Source: Roseomonas sp. GC11
Lineage (GTDB): Bacteria; Pseudomonadota; Alphaproteobacteria; Acetobacterales; Acetobacteraceae
Length of the DNA stretch: 33,672 nucleotides
Reading direction: 5' to 3'
NCBI RefSeq assembly: GCF_024437745.1
Contig: NZ_JANFNY010000058.1
Location: forward strand, 1 to 33,672
A program made the position numbers and the translations under genes. Shown piece after piece: positions 14,772 to 23,498 of this stretch. The notes beneath the pieces were generated by a model. That model was not told the origin of the DNA. It did not search any database and saw only the letters and a program-made list of their open reading frames with translations. Every line of letters begins with the position of its first letter. Positions within the stretch are counted from its first letter, which is position 1.

Positions 14772-15773
14772 TCAGCCGGCGCGGCGGCCGAGGCCATAGG
14801 TCATGGCCAGGGCGCCGACCAGCACGGCGCCCTTGACGAAATCCTGGGTGTAGTAGGGCACGTTGAGCATGGTCAGCCCGTTCAGCAGAACGCCGACGAA
14901 GACGGCGCCCACCAGCGTGCCGAGCACATTGGGCCGCCGCGCGTTCAGCACGGCATAGCCGATCAGCGAGGCCGCCACGGCATCGAGCAGCAGCGAGGCG
15001 CCGGACGACACATCGCCACGCCCGATGCGCGCCGCGACCACCAGCCCGCCGAGCGCGGCCAGCAGGCCGGACAGCGCATAGGCCAGCACGCGCAGCCGCG
15101 CCGTGGGGGCGCCGGCGAGGCGCGCCGCCTCCTCATTGCCGCCCGTGGCGAAGAGCAGGCGGCCGAAGCGCGTGCGCTCCGTCAGCACCCAGGCGGCGAG
15201 GGCGACGAAGGCCATCAGCAGCACCGGCAGCGGCACGGTATCGAACAGCCGGGCGCGGCCGATCAGCAGGAAATCCGGGTCGAAGCGCCCGGCGGCGCGG
15301 CTGCCATCGGGCAGCACCACGCCGGGGGCGATGGAGCGCCCGGCCGTCGGGATCAGTTGCAGCCCGCTCAGCAGGAAGTTCATCGCCAGCGTCGCCAGCA
15401 GGTCCGGCACGCCGAGGCGGACGATCATCAGCGCGTTCAGCAGCCCGGCGGCGAGGCCGAGGGCGAGAACGAAGGCCACCGTCTCCACCGCGCCGAATTT
15501 CCACACCACCATGGCGTAGCTCGCCGCCATGACAGCGGAGGCGGCGATGGCGCCCACCGAGAGATCGAAGCCGCCCACCGCCACGCTGAGCGTGACGCCC
15601 GTGCCGAGGATGGCCACCACCGCGACGGCGAGCAGCACGCTCATCAGGTTGGGCACGCTCAGGAAGGCGGGCTCGGCCCAGGCGAAGAGCGCGGCGAGGG
15701 CGGCGAGCAGCAGGAACACCGCGCCCTGGCGGGCCAGGCGGAGGAGGTCGGTCATGGCGGTGCGGTCACTCAT
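14772..15773 (-). CDS. Sugar-type (RbsC-like) ABC transporter permease
   Basis: The 333-residue membrane protein shows RbsC-family features: SVPNLMSVLLAVAVVAILGTGVTLSVAVGGFDLSVGAIAA in the first third, AGLLNALMIVRLGVPDLLATLAM, and the loop FATGGNEEAARLAGAPTARLRVLAYALSG that couples to the ATPase. It ends with NVPYYTQDFVKGAVLVGALAM. The ATG at 15773 overlaps the end of the ATPase gene by eight bases (ATGAGTGA), so translational coupling is likely. A second Met lies six codons further in. It forms the channel of the importer with the neighbouring gene products. Confidence 0.88.
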   Translation of the reverse strand: MSDRTAMTDLLRLARQGAVFLLLAALAALFAWAEPAFLSVPNLMSVLLAVAVVAILGTGVTLSVAVGGFDLSVGAIAASAVMAASYAMVVWKFGAVETVAFVLALGLAAGLLNALMIVRLGVPDLLATLAMNFLLSGLQLIPTAGRSIAPGVVLPDGSRAAGRFDPDFLLIGRARLFDTVPLPVLLMAFVALAAWVLTERTRFGRLLFATGGNEEAARLAGAPTARLRVLAYALSGLLAALGGLVVAARIGRGDVSSGASLLLDAVAASLIGYAVLNARRPNVLGTLVGAVFVGVLLNGLTMLNVPYYTQDFVKGAVLVGALAMTYGLGRRAG

Positions 15774-17271
15774 CGGGGAGGGCTGCGGGGGCGAGGGGGC
15801 GCAGCCCCGCCTCGTCCAGCACCAGGCTGCGGTCGGCGACATCGAGCGCCTCCGCCGGGTCGGAGGTGGCGACGAGCACGGCGATATCCGTGCGGGCGCG
15901 CAGGGTGGCGATGATCTCCGCCCGCGCGCCGACATCGACGCCCTGGAACGGCTCGTCGAGCAGCAGCAGGCGGGGCGTCTCGGCCAGCCAGCGGGCGAGA
16001 ACGACTTTCTGCTGATTGCCGCCGGACAGCGTCTCCAGCCCCGCGAAGGGGCCGGCGGCGCGGATGGAGAGGGCGCGGATGGCGTGTTCCGCCGCGCGGC
16101 GCTCGGTGCCGGCGCGCAGCAGGCCGCCCGGGAACCAGCGGCCGAGATGCGGCAGGGCGATGGTGGCGGCGATGCCGCTGCCGGGCCAGCCGGGCGGCAT
16201 CAGGCTGCTGCGGCGGCGATCCTCGGCGGCGAGGTGGACGCCGCGGGCGATGGCCTCGGCCGGGCCGCGCGGGCGCCAGGGCGCGCCATCCAGCAGGATC
16301 TCGCCGCCCGCCACGCCGCCCGCCACGCTGTCGGCGCCGAAGAGGGCGCGCAGCAGCCGGCTCTTGCCGGCGCCGAGCGGGCCGGTGATGGCCACCACCT
16401 CGCCCGCGCGGACCTCCAGTTCCAGCGGCGGCAGGCCGGGGCGCAGCCGCAGCCCGCGCAGCGCCAGGACCGGCGGGCCTTCCGGCCGGGCGCGCGCCGC
16501 GCCCTGGCCCCGGGCCAGGTCGCGGCCGATCATGGCGGAGAGGGCCACGCCAAAATCCACCGGGCGCGGCAGGCTGGCCGCCACCACGCCGCCGCGCAGC
16601 ACCTCCACCCGGTGGGCGAGGCGCTCCAGATCGCCGGTGCGGTGGGAGATATAGAGGATGGCGAGGCCGCGCCCCGCCAGCTCCTCCAGGATGGCGAAAA
16701 GCCGCTCCGCCTCGGCGGCCGAGAGGCTGGCGGTCGGCTCGTCCAGCATCAGCAGGCGCGGGCTGGCGGAGAGGGCGCGGGCAATGCCGACGAGCTGCCG
16801 CCCGGCGGTGCCGAGGCTGGCGAAATCGGCCTCCAGCGGCAGGTCGAAACCGGCGCGCGCCTGCACCGCCAGCGCCTGCCGCCGCACCGCGGCGCGCGAG
16901 ACGAAAAAGCCCGAGCGGCCATCGGCGAAACGGTCCAGAACCAGGGCATCGGCCACGCTCAGCCCGGGGATGCCGATGCGCTCGGTGGACTGGTGCAGCG
17001 TGACCACCCCGGCGGCGATGGCCGCGCGCGGGGAGGCCGGGGCATAGGGCCGGCCATCGAGCCAGAGCCGCCCGGCATCCGGCCGCAGCGCGCCGCCCAG
17101 GATATTGACCAGGGTGGATTTGCCCGCGCCATTGGCGCCCATCAGCCCGACGATTTCACCCGGCCGCACGGCGAGCGAAACGCCGGCGAGGGCGCGGGTG
17201 CCGCCGAAGGATTTCGCGATGCCCTCGGCCACCAGGCCGGGCGTGGCAGGGGGGGCAATGATCGTTACCAT
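15766..17271 (-). CDS. Fused two-domain sugar-type (RbsA-like) ABC transporter ATPase
   Basis: This 501-residue protein has two nucleotide-binding domains. Domain 1 has Walker A GANGAGKST (about 45), Walker B LLMLDEPTASLS (about 174) and switch His ISHR, but a degenerate signature, LGTAGRQLVGIARAL. Domain 2 has Walker A GPLGAGKSRLL (about 298), a full signature LSGGNQQKVVLARWL (about 416) and Walker B LLLLDEPFQGVDVG. RbsA-type proteins usually lose the Walker A Lys in domain 2 (GAGR); here it is kept. The ATG lies in the third, diverged copy of a 14-bp tandem repeat whose first copy holds the mtnK stop codon. GGTGA 9-13 bases upstream is the only ribosome-site candidate. Confidence 0.9.
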   Translation of the reverse strand: MVTIIAPPATPGLVAEGIAKSFGGTRALAGVSLAVRPGEIVGLMGANGAGKSTLVNILGGALRPDAGRLWLDGRPYAPASPRAAIAAGVVTLHQSTERIGIPGLSVADALVLDRFADGRSGFFVSRAAVRRQALAVQARAGFDLPLEADFASLGTAGRQLVGIARALSASPRLLMLDEPTASLSAAEAERLFAILEELAGRGLAILYISHRTGDLERLAHRVEVLRGGVVAASLPRPVDFGVALSAMIGRDLARGQGAARARPEGPPVLALRGLRLRPGLPPLELEVRAGEVVAITGPLGAGKSRLLRALFGADSVAGGVAGGEILLDGAPWRPRGPAEAIARGVHLAAEDRRRSSLMPPGWPGSGIAATIALPHLGRWFPGGLLRAGTERRAAEHAIRALSIRAAGPFAGLETLSGGNQQKVVLARWLAETPRLLLLDEPFQGVDVGARAEIIATLRARTDIAVLVATSDPAEALDVADRSLVLDEAGLRPLAPAALPDE

Positions 17272-17306
17272 GGGCGTGTCACCACGGGCGTGTCACCACG
17301 GGCGTG
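17265..17306 (-). repeat. Three tandem 14-bp repeats at the mtnK/ATPase junction
   Basis: Read on the minus strand, CACGCCCGTGGTGA occurs twice exactly (17306-17293 and 17292-17279) and a third time as CACGCCCATGGTAA (17278-17265). Copy 1 supplies the mtnK stop TGA, copy 2 the GGTGA that may act as ribosome site, and copy 3 the ATG of the ATPase. A GTG stands at that ATG position in the other copies. Confidence 0.8.
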
Positions 17307-18591
17307 TCGGGCGCGGGTCCAGCCCGGCGCCGTCGAAGCGCGGCAGGGCGGCGGTGAGGTCGGCGATATCGCCATACCGCTCCGGCCAGACCAGGAGAGA
17401 ACGGGCGAAGGCGAGGGCGGAGGCCATGGCGCTGGCGCGCTCCTCCTCGCCCGCGCGGGCCTGGAAATCGGCGACCTGGGCGAAGCCGATGATGCGGCGG
17501 ATGATTTCCACCGCCAGGAAGCCGCGCGCATCGGCGAAGATGTCGTCCAGATAGGCGGCGCGCTGCCGGGCCATCCGGGCGGCGCCGGCGGGGCCGGGGT
17601 AGTGGCTGGCGGGGAAGGCATCGCCCGTGGCCTCCGCCCCTTCCCACAGGGCGAGGAAGCGGCGGCGGAAGCTGTCCCAGAACACCGCCATGTCGGCCGC
17701 CAGCAGCGGGCGCAGCGGGTCGCCCTGCGGCCGGGCGAACCAGGCGAGGGCGAAATGCGCCAGAACATGGCCGATATCGAAGCCGCTCGGCCCGACGCAG
17801 GCGAATTCGCCATCGATCACCCGCGTCTCCTCCGGCGTCACCATCACCGAGCCGGAATGCAGGTCGCCATGGATCAGCGATTGCGGCTTGCCGAGATAGG
17901 CGCGCCGCAGCGTGGCGACGGCGTCCTTCACCGCCGCATCCTCGCGCAGCGCCGCGGCCCAGGCCGTGAGATGCGGGCGCGGGAAGCGGTTGCGCTCATG
18001 CTCGGCGAAGGGGTCGGTGAAGACGAGGTCGACCGTGATCCGCTGCAGCGCGAGGCTGCGCGAAAACACAAGCAGATCCTCGAAGCGGCGCTCGAAGGGC
18101 TGGGCGAGGTCGGAGGTGTGGAAGCTGGCGCGCGCGGCATAGTCGGCGAGGTCGGCGGCGGCGCGCGGCATATGTCGCCCCTCCAGCAGGGCGCGGCGCA
18201 GGATGGTGTGGGGCGCGAGCTTGTCCATCACCATGACGAATTGCGCGTCATCGTAATGATGCAGGCGCGGCGCGAGACCCGCGGCGAAGGGCGCCACGCG
18301 GGCGATGTAGCGCGCCTCGAAGAAGGCGCGGTGGATATCCATCGGCCAGCTTTCGCCCACGACGCGCACATAGGGCAGGGCCTGCTTCACGCAGAGCCCG
18401 CCCTCCGGCCCATCGACCAGGAAGACGGCGTTGAGGTTGCCATCCGCCACGTCGCGCACCTGCCAGGCGGAGGGCGCGCCGCCGAGCCGCGCCGGGATGC
18501 CGGGGAGGGTGGCGAGATAGGCCGGCAGGCTGGCCGCGGTGAGGATGCGGTAGGCGGAGGGCAACGGGTCTGGCATTGCGGGGCAGGCCAT
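17293..18591 (-). CDS. mtnK: S-methyl-5-thioribose kinase
   Basis: The protein (432 residues; a Met five codons in at 18576 is also possible) matches methylthioribose kinase of the aminoglycoside-phosphotransferase-like fold. It has the DGNLNAVFLV glycine loop, VKQALPYVRVVGESWPM (ATP-binding Lys at about 69 and the characteristic GESWP), LIHGDLHSGSVMV (catalytic HGDLH, about 241) and VIDGEFACVGPSGFDIGHVL (metal Asp, about 260). It phosphorylates 5-methylthioribose on O1 in the methionine salvage pathway, in the cytosol. No isomerase mtnA or other salvage gene is in the window. It is the first gene of an operon with a complete sugar-type ABC importer, which suggests that exogenous methylthioribose or an analogue is taken up. 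Neither start has a good ribosome site. Confidence 0.9.
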   Translation of the reverse strand: MACPAMPDPLPSAYRILTAASLPAYLATLPGIPARLGGAPSAWQVRDVADGNLNAVFLVDGPEGGLCVKQALPYVRVVGESWPMDIHRAFFEARYIARVAPFAAGLAPRLHHYDDAQFVMVMDKLAPHTILRRALLEGRHMPRAAADLADYAARASFHTSDLAQPFERRFEDLLVFSRSLALQRITVDLVFTDPFAEHERNRFPRPHLTAWAAALREDAAVKDAVATLRRAYLGKPQSLIHGDLHSGSVMVTPEETRVIDGEFACVGPSGFDIGHVLAHFALAWFARPQGDPLRPLLAADMAVFWDSFRRRFLALWEGAEATGDAFPASHYPGPAGAARMARQRAAYLDDIFADARGFLAVEIIRRIIGFAQVADFQARAGEEERASAMASALAFARSLLVWPERYGDIADLTAALPRFDGAGLDPRPTRPW

Positions 18592-18868
18592 CGGTCGGAG
18601 GGAAAGGGCGTGGCGGTGAATTGACGATGGAGGATCGCGGTTTGTGGGCGGCGGCTGAGGCTCCCGGCGGGGCCGTCACGGGCGGGGGGTGGGCCTGTTT
18701 CCCGTCCGGGGCCGCGTTCTTAGGGGGAATAGACATTCTCGAAAAGTGAAAAATAATCCGCGTCCCTGGACAAGAAAAGCTTGTCGGCGCCGACAGCGAA
18801 TTCCCGTTTGTGCGCCGCCCCGCCCTGTCGGAGGCTTCTCCCGGACAGACCCCAGCGGGAGAGGCCGG
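18592..18868. other. Divergent intergenic region between mtnK and the amidase gene
   Basis: This 277-bp region holds no convincing gene. It must contain the mtnK-operon promoter and the amidase promoter. An AT-rich island lies at about 18718-18782, and a perfect 14-bp palindrome TGTCGGCGCCGACA lies at 18782-18795. I looked for a SAM-type riboswitch before mtnK and could not support one by eye. Confidence 0.5.
18782..18795. promoter_or_regulatory. 14-bp perfect palindrome, candidate operator
   Basis: TGTCGGCGCCGACA is fully self-complementary and directly follows the AT-rich stretch that most resembles a promoter, 74 bases before the amidase ATG. In GC-rich DNA a palindrome of this length is uncommon but not rare, so a regulatory role is only a suggestion. 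Confidence 0.35.
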
Positions 18869-19699
18869 ATGAAGGTCGCACTGGTGCAGATGAACTCGCG
18901 TGAGGACAAGGCGGCCAACATGGCCGAGGCGGAACGGCTGGTGCGCGCCGCCATCGCCGCCGAGGCGCCGGACCTCGTGGTCCTGCCGGAATACTGGGCC
19001 TGCCTCTCGCCCGAGCCGGCGGTGATGCATGCCAGCGGCGAGGCCTTCCCGGAGGGCGAGGCCTATGCGCTGATGCGCGGCCTGGCGCGGGAGCATGGCG
19101 TGGCGATCCATGCCGGCTCGATGGTGGAGCGCGCGGGCAACCGCTACCACAACACCAGTGTCGTCTTCGGCCGTGATGGCGCCGAGCTGGCGCGCTACCG
19201 CAAGATCCATCTCTTCGATGTCGAGGTGCCGGGCGGCGCCTGCTATCGCGAGAGCGATTCCGTCACCCGCGGCGAGCAGGTGGTGACCTACCGCATCGAG
19301 GCGGGCGGCGAGGCGTGGACCCTGGGGGCGGCCATCTGCTACGATCTGCGCTTCCCCGAGCTGTTCCAGGCGCTGCGCGACGCGGGCGCGGAGGCGATCA
19401 TCCTGCCCGCCGCCTTCACGCTGCAGACGGGCAAGGACCATTGGGAATTGCTGGCCCGCGCCCGCGCCTGCGAGACGCAGAGCTGGTTCCTGGCGGTGGG
19501 GCAGATCGGCACGCATGGCGGCGGCGGCAAGGCCTGCTGGGGCCACAGCATGGCGATCGACCCCTGGGGCGCCATCCTGTCCCAGATGCCGGACCGTTCC
19601 GGCTTCATCGGCGCGCGGCTCGACAAGGCCTACATGGCCCATATCCGGCTGAACCTGCCGGTCGAACAGCACCATGTCCTGACCCGGAAGGCGGCCTGA
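18869..19699 (+). CDS. Carbon-nitrogen hydrolase (nitrilase superfamily, Nit1/omega-amidase-like)
   Basis: The 276-residue enzyme shows the Glu-Lys-Cys triad of the nitrilase superfamily: LPEYW (Glu41), YRKIHLFDVEVPGG (Lys112) and GAAICYDLRFPEL (Cys157). The HLFDV-PGG-YRES pattern and the end ARLD--Y-AHIR--LPVEQHH resemble amidases of the Nit1/Nit2 type, which act on deaminated glutathione or on omega-amides of 2-oxo acids. GGGAGAGG precedes the ATG at 18869. It is three bases upstream of an RraA-like gene and thus surely co-transcribed. It is divergent from mtnK; an omega-amidase (MtnU) belongs to some methionine-salvage sets, but the assignment here is open. Confidence 0.87.
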   Translation: MKVALVQMNSREDKAANMAEAERLVRAAIAAEAPDLVVLPEYWACLSPEPAVMHASGEAFPEGEAYALMRGLAREHGVAIHAGSMVERAGNRYHNTSVVFGRDGAELARYRKIHLFDVEVPGGACYRESDSVTRGEQVVTYRIEAGGEAWTLGAAICYDLRFPELFQALRDAGAEAIILPAAFTLQTGKDHWELLARARACETQSWFLAVGQIGTHGGGGKACWGHSMAIDPWGAILSQMPDRSGFIGARLDKAYMAHIRLNLPVEQHHVLTRKAA

Positions 19700-19702
19700 G
19701 CC

Positions 19703-20374
19703 ATGTTCGAAATCCACCCCATGCCCGTGCAGCTGGACCCCGCCCTGGTCGCGCTGCTGCAGGATGTCGAGACGGCCACGGTCGGCCATGTGCTGCACAG
19801 CGGCTTCATGGATGCCGCGCTGCGCGCCGTGCTGCCCGAGGCGCGCGTGGCGGGCACGGCGGTGACGCTGCGCATGCCGCATGCGGATAGCACGCTGCTG
19901 CACCACGCCATGTCGCTGGTGCGCCCGGGGGATTTCCTGGTGATCGACCGCGCGGGCGATACGCGCCATGCCTGCTGGGGCGGCGTCATCACCAATGCGG
20001 CGAAGCTGGCCGGCGTCGCCGGCGCGGTGATCGATGGCCCGGCCACGGATTTTTCCGAGATCCGCCGCTGTGGCATGCCGATGTGGTGCCGCGGCCCCTC
20101 CGCCATCACCACCAAGCTGCTGGGGCTTGAGGGGGCGATGAATGTCCCGGTCTCGGTGGGCGGCGTCTCGGTGGAGCCGGGCGATGCCATCCTGGCCGAC
20201 GAGAGCGGCGTGATCGTGCTGAAGCCGGCGGAGGCCGGGGCGATGGCGCGCAGGGCGCTGGCGATGCAGGCGGCCGAGCTGGAGCTGCTGGCCCGGCTGC
20301 GCGCCGGCGAGGCGCTGGCCGCCATCACCGGTGCCAGCGCGAAGATCGAGGCGCGCAACGCCGCGGGGCGCTAG
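19703..20374 (+). CDS. RraA-like / HMG-aldolase family protein lacking the canonical Arg
   Basis: This 223-residue protein belongs to the RraA / 4-hydroxy-4-methyl-2-oxoglutarate aldolase family. It has ATVGHVL, the middle segment RPGDFLVIDRAGDTRHACWGGVITNAAKLAGVAGAVIDGPATD (about 74-116) and a late strand pair VSVGGVSVEPGDAILADESGVIVL. Class II aldolases of the family use an Arg-Asp pair in the DG--RD motif for pyruvate and metal binding. Here the Arg position is Thr (DGPATD, Thr115-Asp116), so aldolase activity of the usual kind is doubtful. It is translated three bases after the amidase gene. Confidence 0.82.
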   Translation: MFEIHPMPVQLDPALVALLQDVETATVGHVLHSGFMDAALRAVLPEARVAGTAVTLRMPHADSTLLHHAMSLVRPGDFLVIDRAGDTRHACWGGVITNAAKLAGVAGAVIDGPATDFSEIRRCGMPMWCRGPSAITTKLLGLEGAMNVPVSVGGVSVEPGDAILADESGVIVLKPAEAGAMARRALAMQAAELELLARLRAGEALAAITGASAKIEARNAAGR

Positions 20375-20392
20375 CCAGCCGGCGGGGCTGGC
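20374..20392. terminator. Short GC hairpin after the RraA-like gene
   Basis: GCCAGCC (20374-20380) pairs with GGCTGGC (20386-20392) around GGCGG, starting at the last base of the stop codon. There is no T-run. It is a weak candidate for a terminator separating the amidase/RraA pair from the ABC operon that begins 97 bases downstream. Confidence 0.4.
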
Positions 20393-20489
20393 GTAAGCTG
20401 GCCCCGAAGCTGCATGGCCGCGCGGCACGATATCGCGGCCACCGGGCGACCTGCCCGGACCGGTCCCAGGGAAGGCAAGGAGAGACACG

Positions 20490-21548
20490 ATGGATCTGAC
20501 GCGTCGGCATCTTGGCCGTGTGGCGGTGGGCGGGCTGCTCGCCGCGCCCTTCATCCGCCCGGCCTCCGCGCAGGAGCGGAGCATCACCCTCGCGGCCTAT
20601 AGCGGCATCTTCCAGGACAATTACCACGCCGCCGTGGTCGAGCCTTTCATGAAGGCGCATCCGGGCATCAAGGTGTCCTACTACGCCATGCCGAATTCCG
20701 CCCAGACGCTGGGCACGCTGCGCGCGCAGAAGGCGGCGCCGCAGATCGACGTGGCCATCTTCGACGTCACCATTGGCAAGGCGGCGAGCGATGAGGGCCT
20801 GCTGGACCCGCTGACGAAGGAGGAATTCCCCGTCCTCGCCGAACTCGCGCCCGCGGCCTTCGCGCCCGGCGTGCACGCGGTGGGCGTGACCTTCGACAGC
20901 CTCTCCCTGCTCTATTCGCCGGAGGTGGTGAAGCCCGCGCCCACCTCGTGGAAGGTGCTGTGGGAGAAGCCCTACCAGGGCAAGATCGCCATCACCGGCG
21001 CGCCGGATATCGTGGGCATCGGCCTGACGCTGGTGATCAACCGCCTCAATGGCGGCACCGACTACCGGCAGTTCGACGCGGGCATCAAGGCGCTGTCCGA
21101 TCTCTCGCCCGGCGTGCTCTCCTGGGAGCCGAAGCCGGACGCCTATACCTTCATCACCAATGGCACGGCGGCACTCGGCGTCGGCTGGAATGCGCGCGGC
21201 CAGCTCTATGCGCGCCAGTCCGGCGGCAAGCTGGCGGCGGCGCTGCCGGAGGAAGGCTCGCTCTTCCAGATCAACACGATCGGCCTGGTGAAGGGCGCGC
21301 CGCAGAGCGAGGCGGCCAAGGCCTATATCCGCTACGCGCTTTCGGCCGAGGCGCAGAAGGCTTTTTCCGAGCGCATGTTCTATGCGCCCGTCAACACCCG
21401 CGCGGACGTCTCGGCCGAGGCGCTGGCGGCCACGGCGGCCTCGCCCGAGCGCATGGCGAAGATGCTGCAGGTGGACTGGCTGGAGGTGGCGAAGATCCGC
21501 GACCGCATGAACGACCAGTGGCGCCGCCGCATCCTGAGCCGTGGCTGA
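20490..21548 (+). CDS. ABC transporter substrate-binding protein, spermidine/putrescine (PotD-like) type
   Basis: This 352-residue periplasmic protein has a Tat-type signal TRRHLGRVAVGGLLAAPFIRPASAQ. The mature part has ITLAAYSGIFQDNYHAAVVEPFMKAHPGIKV and ends with AYIRYALSAEAQKAFSERMFYAPVN, typical of the PotD/AfuA-like solute-binding group. AAGGAGAG lies 9 bases before the ATG at 20490. It begins an operon with ATPase and two permeases, all overlapping. The ligand could be a polyamine, amino-acid derivative or other small organic ion, and the sequence gives no decisive clue. Confidence 0.87.
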   Translation: MDLTRRHLGRVAVGGLLAAPFIRPASAQERSITLAAYSGIFQDNYHAAVVEPFMKAHPGIKVSYYAMPNSAQTLGTLRAQKAAPQIDVAIFDVTIGKAASDEGLLDPLTKEEFPVLAELAPAAFAPGVHAVGVTFDSLSLLYSPEVVKPAPTSWKVLWEKPYQGKIAITGAPDIVGIGLTLVINRLNGGTDYRQFDAGIKALSDLSPGVLSWEPKPDAYTFITNGTAALGVGWNARGQLYARQSGGKLAAALPEEGSLFQINTIGLVKGAPQSEAAKAYIRYALSAEAQKAFSERMFYAPVNTRADVSAEALAATAASPERMAKMLQVDWLEVAKIRDRMNDQWRRRILSRG

Positions 21549-21552
21549 GCGC

Positions 21553-22646
<1,094 letters not shown>

Positions 22647-22650
<4 letters not shown>

Positions 22651-23498
22651 GCGCCACCCCGCGCAACCTGCTGCCCCTGCTGGTGCTGCCGGCCGTGGCG
22701 GTGAACCTCTTCACCTTCCTCTGGCCGATGCTGAACCTCGCGGGGCTGTCCTTCCGCGAGGGGCTGCCGGGTGGTGGCATCGGCGCCGCCTTCAGCCTCG
22801 CCACCTGGGGCGATCTCCTGGCGGATGAGTTCTACCTGGAGATCCTGCTGCGCTCGGTCGGCATGGCGCTGGGCATCACCGGGCTGGCGCTGCTGGCCTC
22901 CTATCCCATTGCCTTCTTCGTCCACCGTGCCGATGCGCGCTGGCGGAATCTTCTTGTCGTCGCCTGCATTTCACCGCTGCTGATCTCGGCGGTGGTGCGC
23001 ACCTATGGCTGGCTGGTCATCCTGGGCGATGCCGGATTTCTCCCCGTGATCCTGCGTGGCCTCGGCTTCGCGCCGCCGCGCCTCGTCTTCAACATGACGG
23101 GGGTGGTGATCGGGCTGGTCGAGATCCTGATGCCCTACATGATCCTCTCGCTGCTGGCGGGTTTCGGCCGGCTGAACCAGACGCTGGAGGAGGCGGCGGC
23201 CAGCCTGGGCGCGCCGCCGCTGGTGGTGTTCTGGCGCATCGTGCTGCCGCTGACCCTGCCGGGCATCCTGCTCGGCTGCCTGCTGGTCTTCGTCCTCACC
23301 GTCTCCAGCTTCATCACGCCGAAGCTGCTGGGCGGCGGGCGCGTTCTGCTGCTGGCCACCGAGATCTATGACCAGGCCATCGTCACCCTCAACTGGCCGC
23401 TGGCGGCGGCGCTGTCGCTGATCGCCCTCGGCGTCTTTGGCGCGGCGCTGCTGGTCTATGGCCGCATTTCGCGCGCGGCGGAAAGGAGCATCGCATGA
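22647..23498 (+). CDS. ABC transporter permease, PotB-like
   Basis: This 283-residue membrane protein has about six hydrophobic segments. The cytoplasmic EAA loop reads EEAAASLGAPPLVVFWRIVLPLTLPG (about residues 190-215) and contacts the ATPase. The pattern LISAVVRTYGWLVILGDAGFL is typical of PotB. It overlaps its neighbours by four bases on each side. Confidence 0.9.

Noticed and set aside
15529-18624. Open frame of over 1000 codons on the plus strand, opposite the mtnK/ABC operon
   Set aside because: Its translation is low-complexity, rich in Arg, Gly, Ala, His and Gln, as expected for the antisense of GC-rich genes. The minus strand here encodes clear kinase, ATPase and permease motifs.
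18592-18868. SAM-type riboswitch before mtnK
   Set aside because: The leader is GC-rich and I could not find conserved SAM-II or other SAM-riboswitch core elements by eye. A covariance-model search (Rfam SAM families) would decide.
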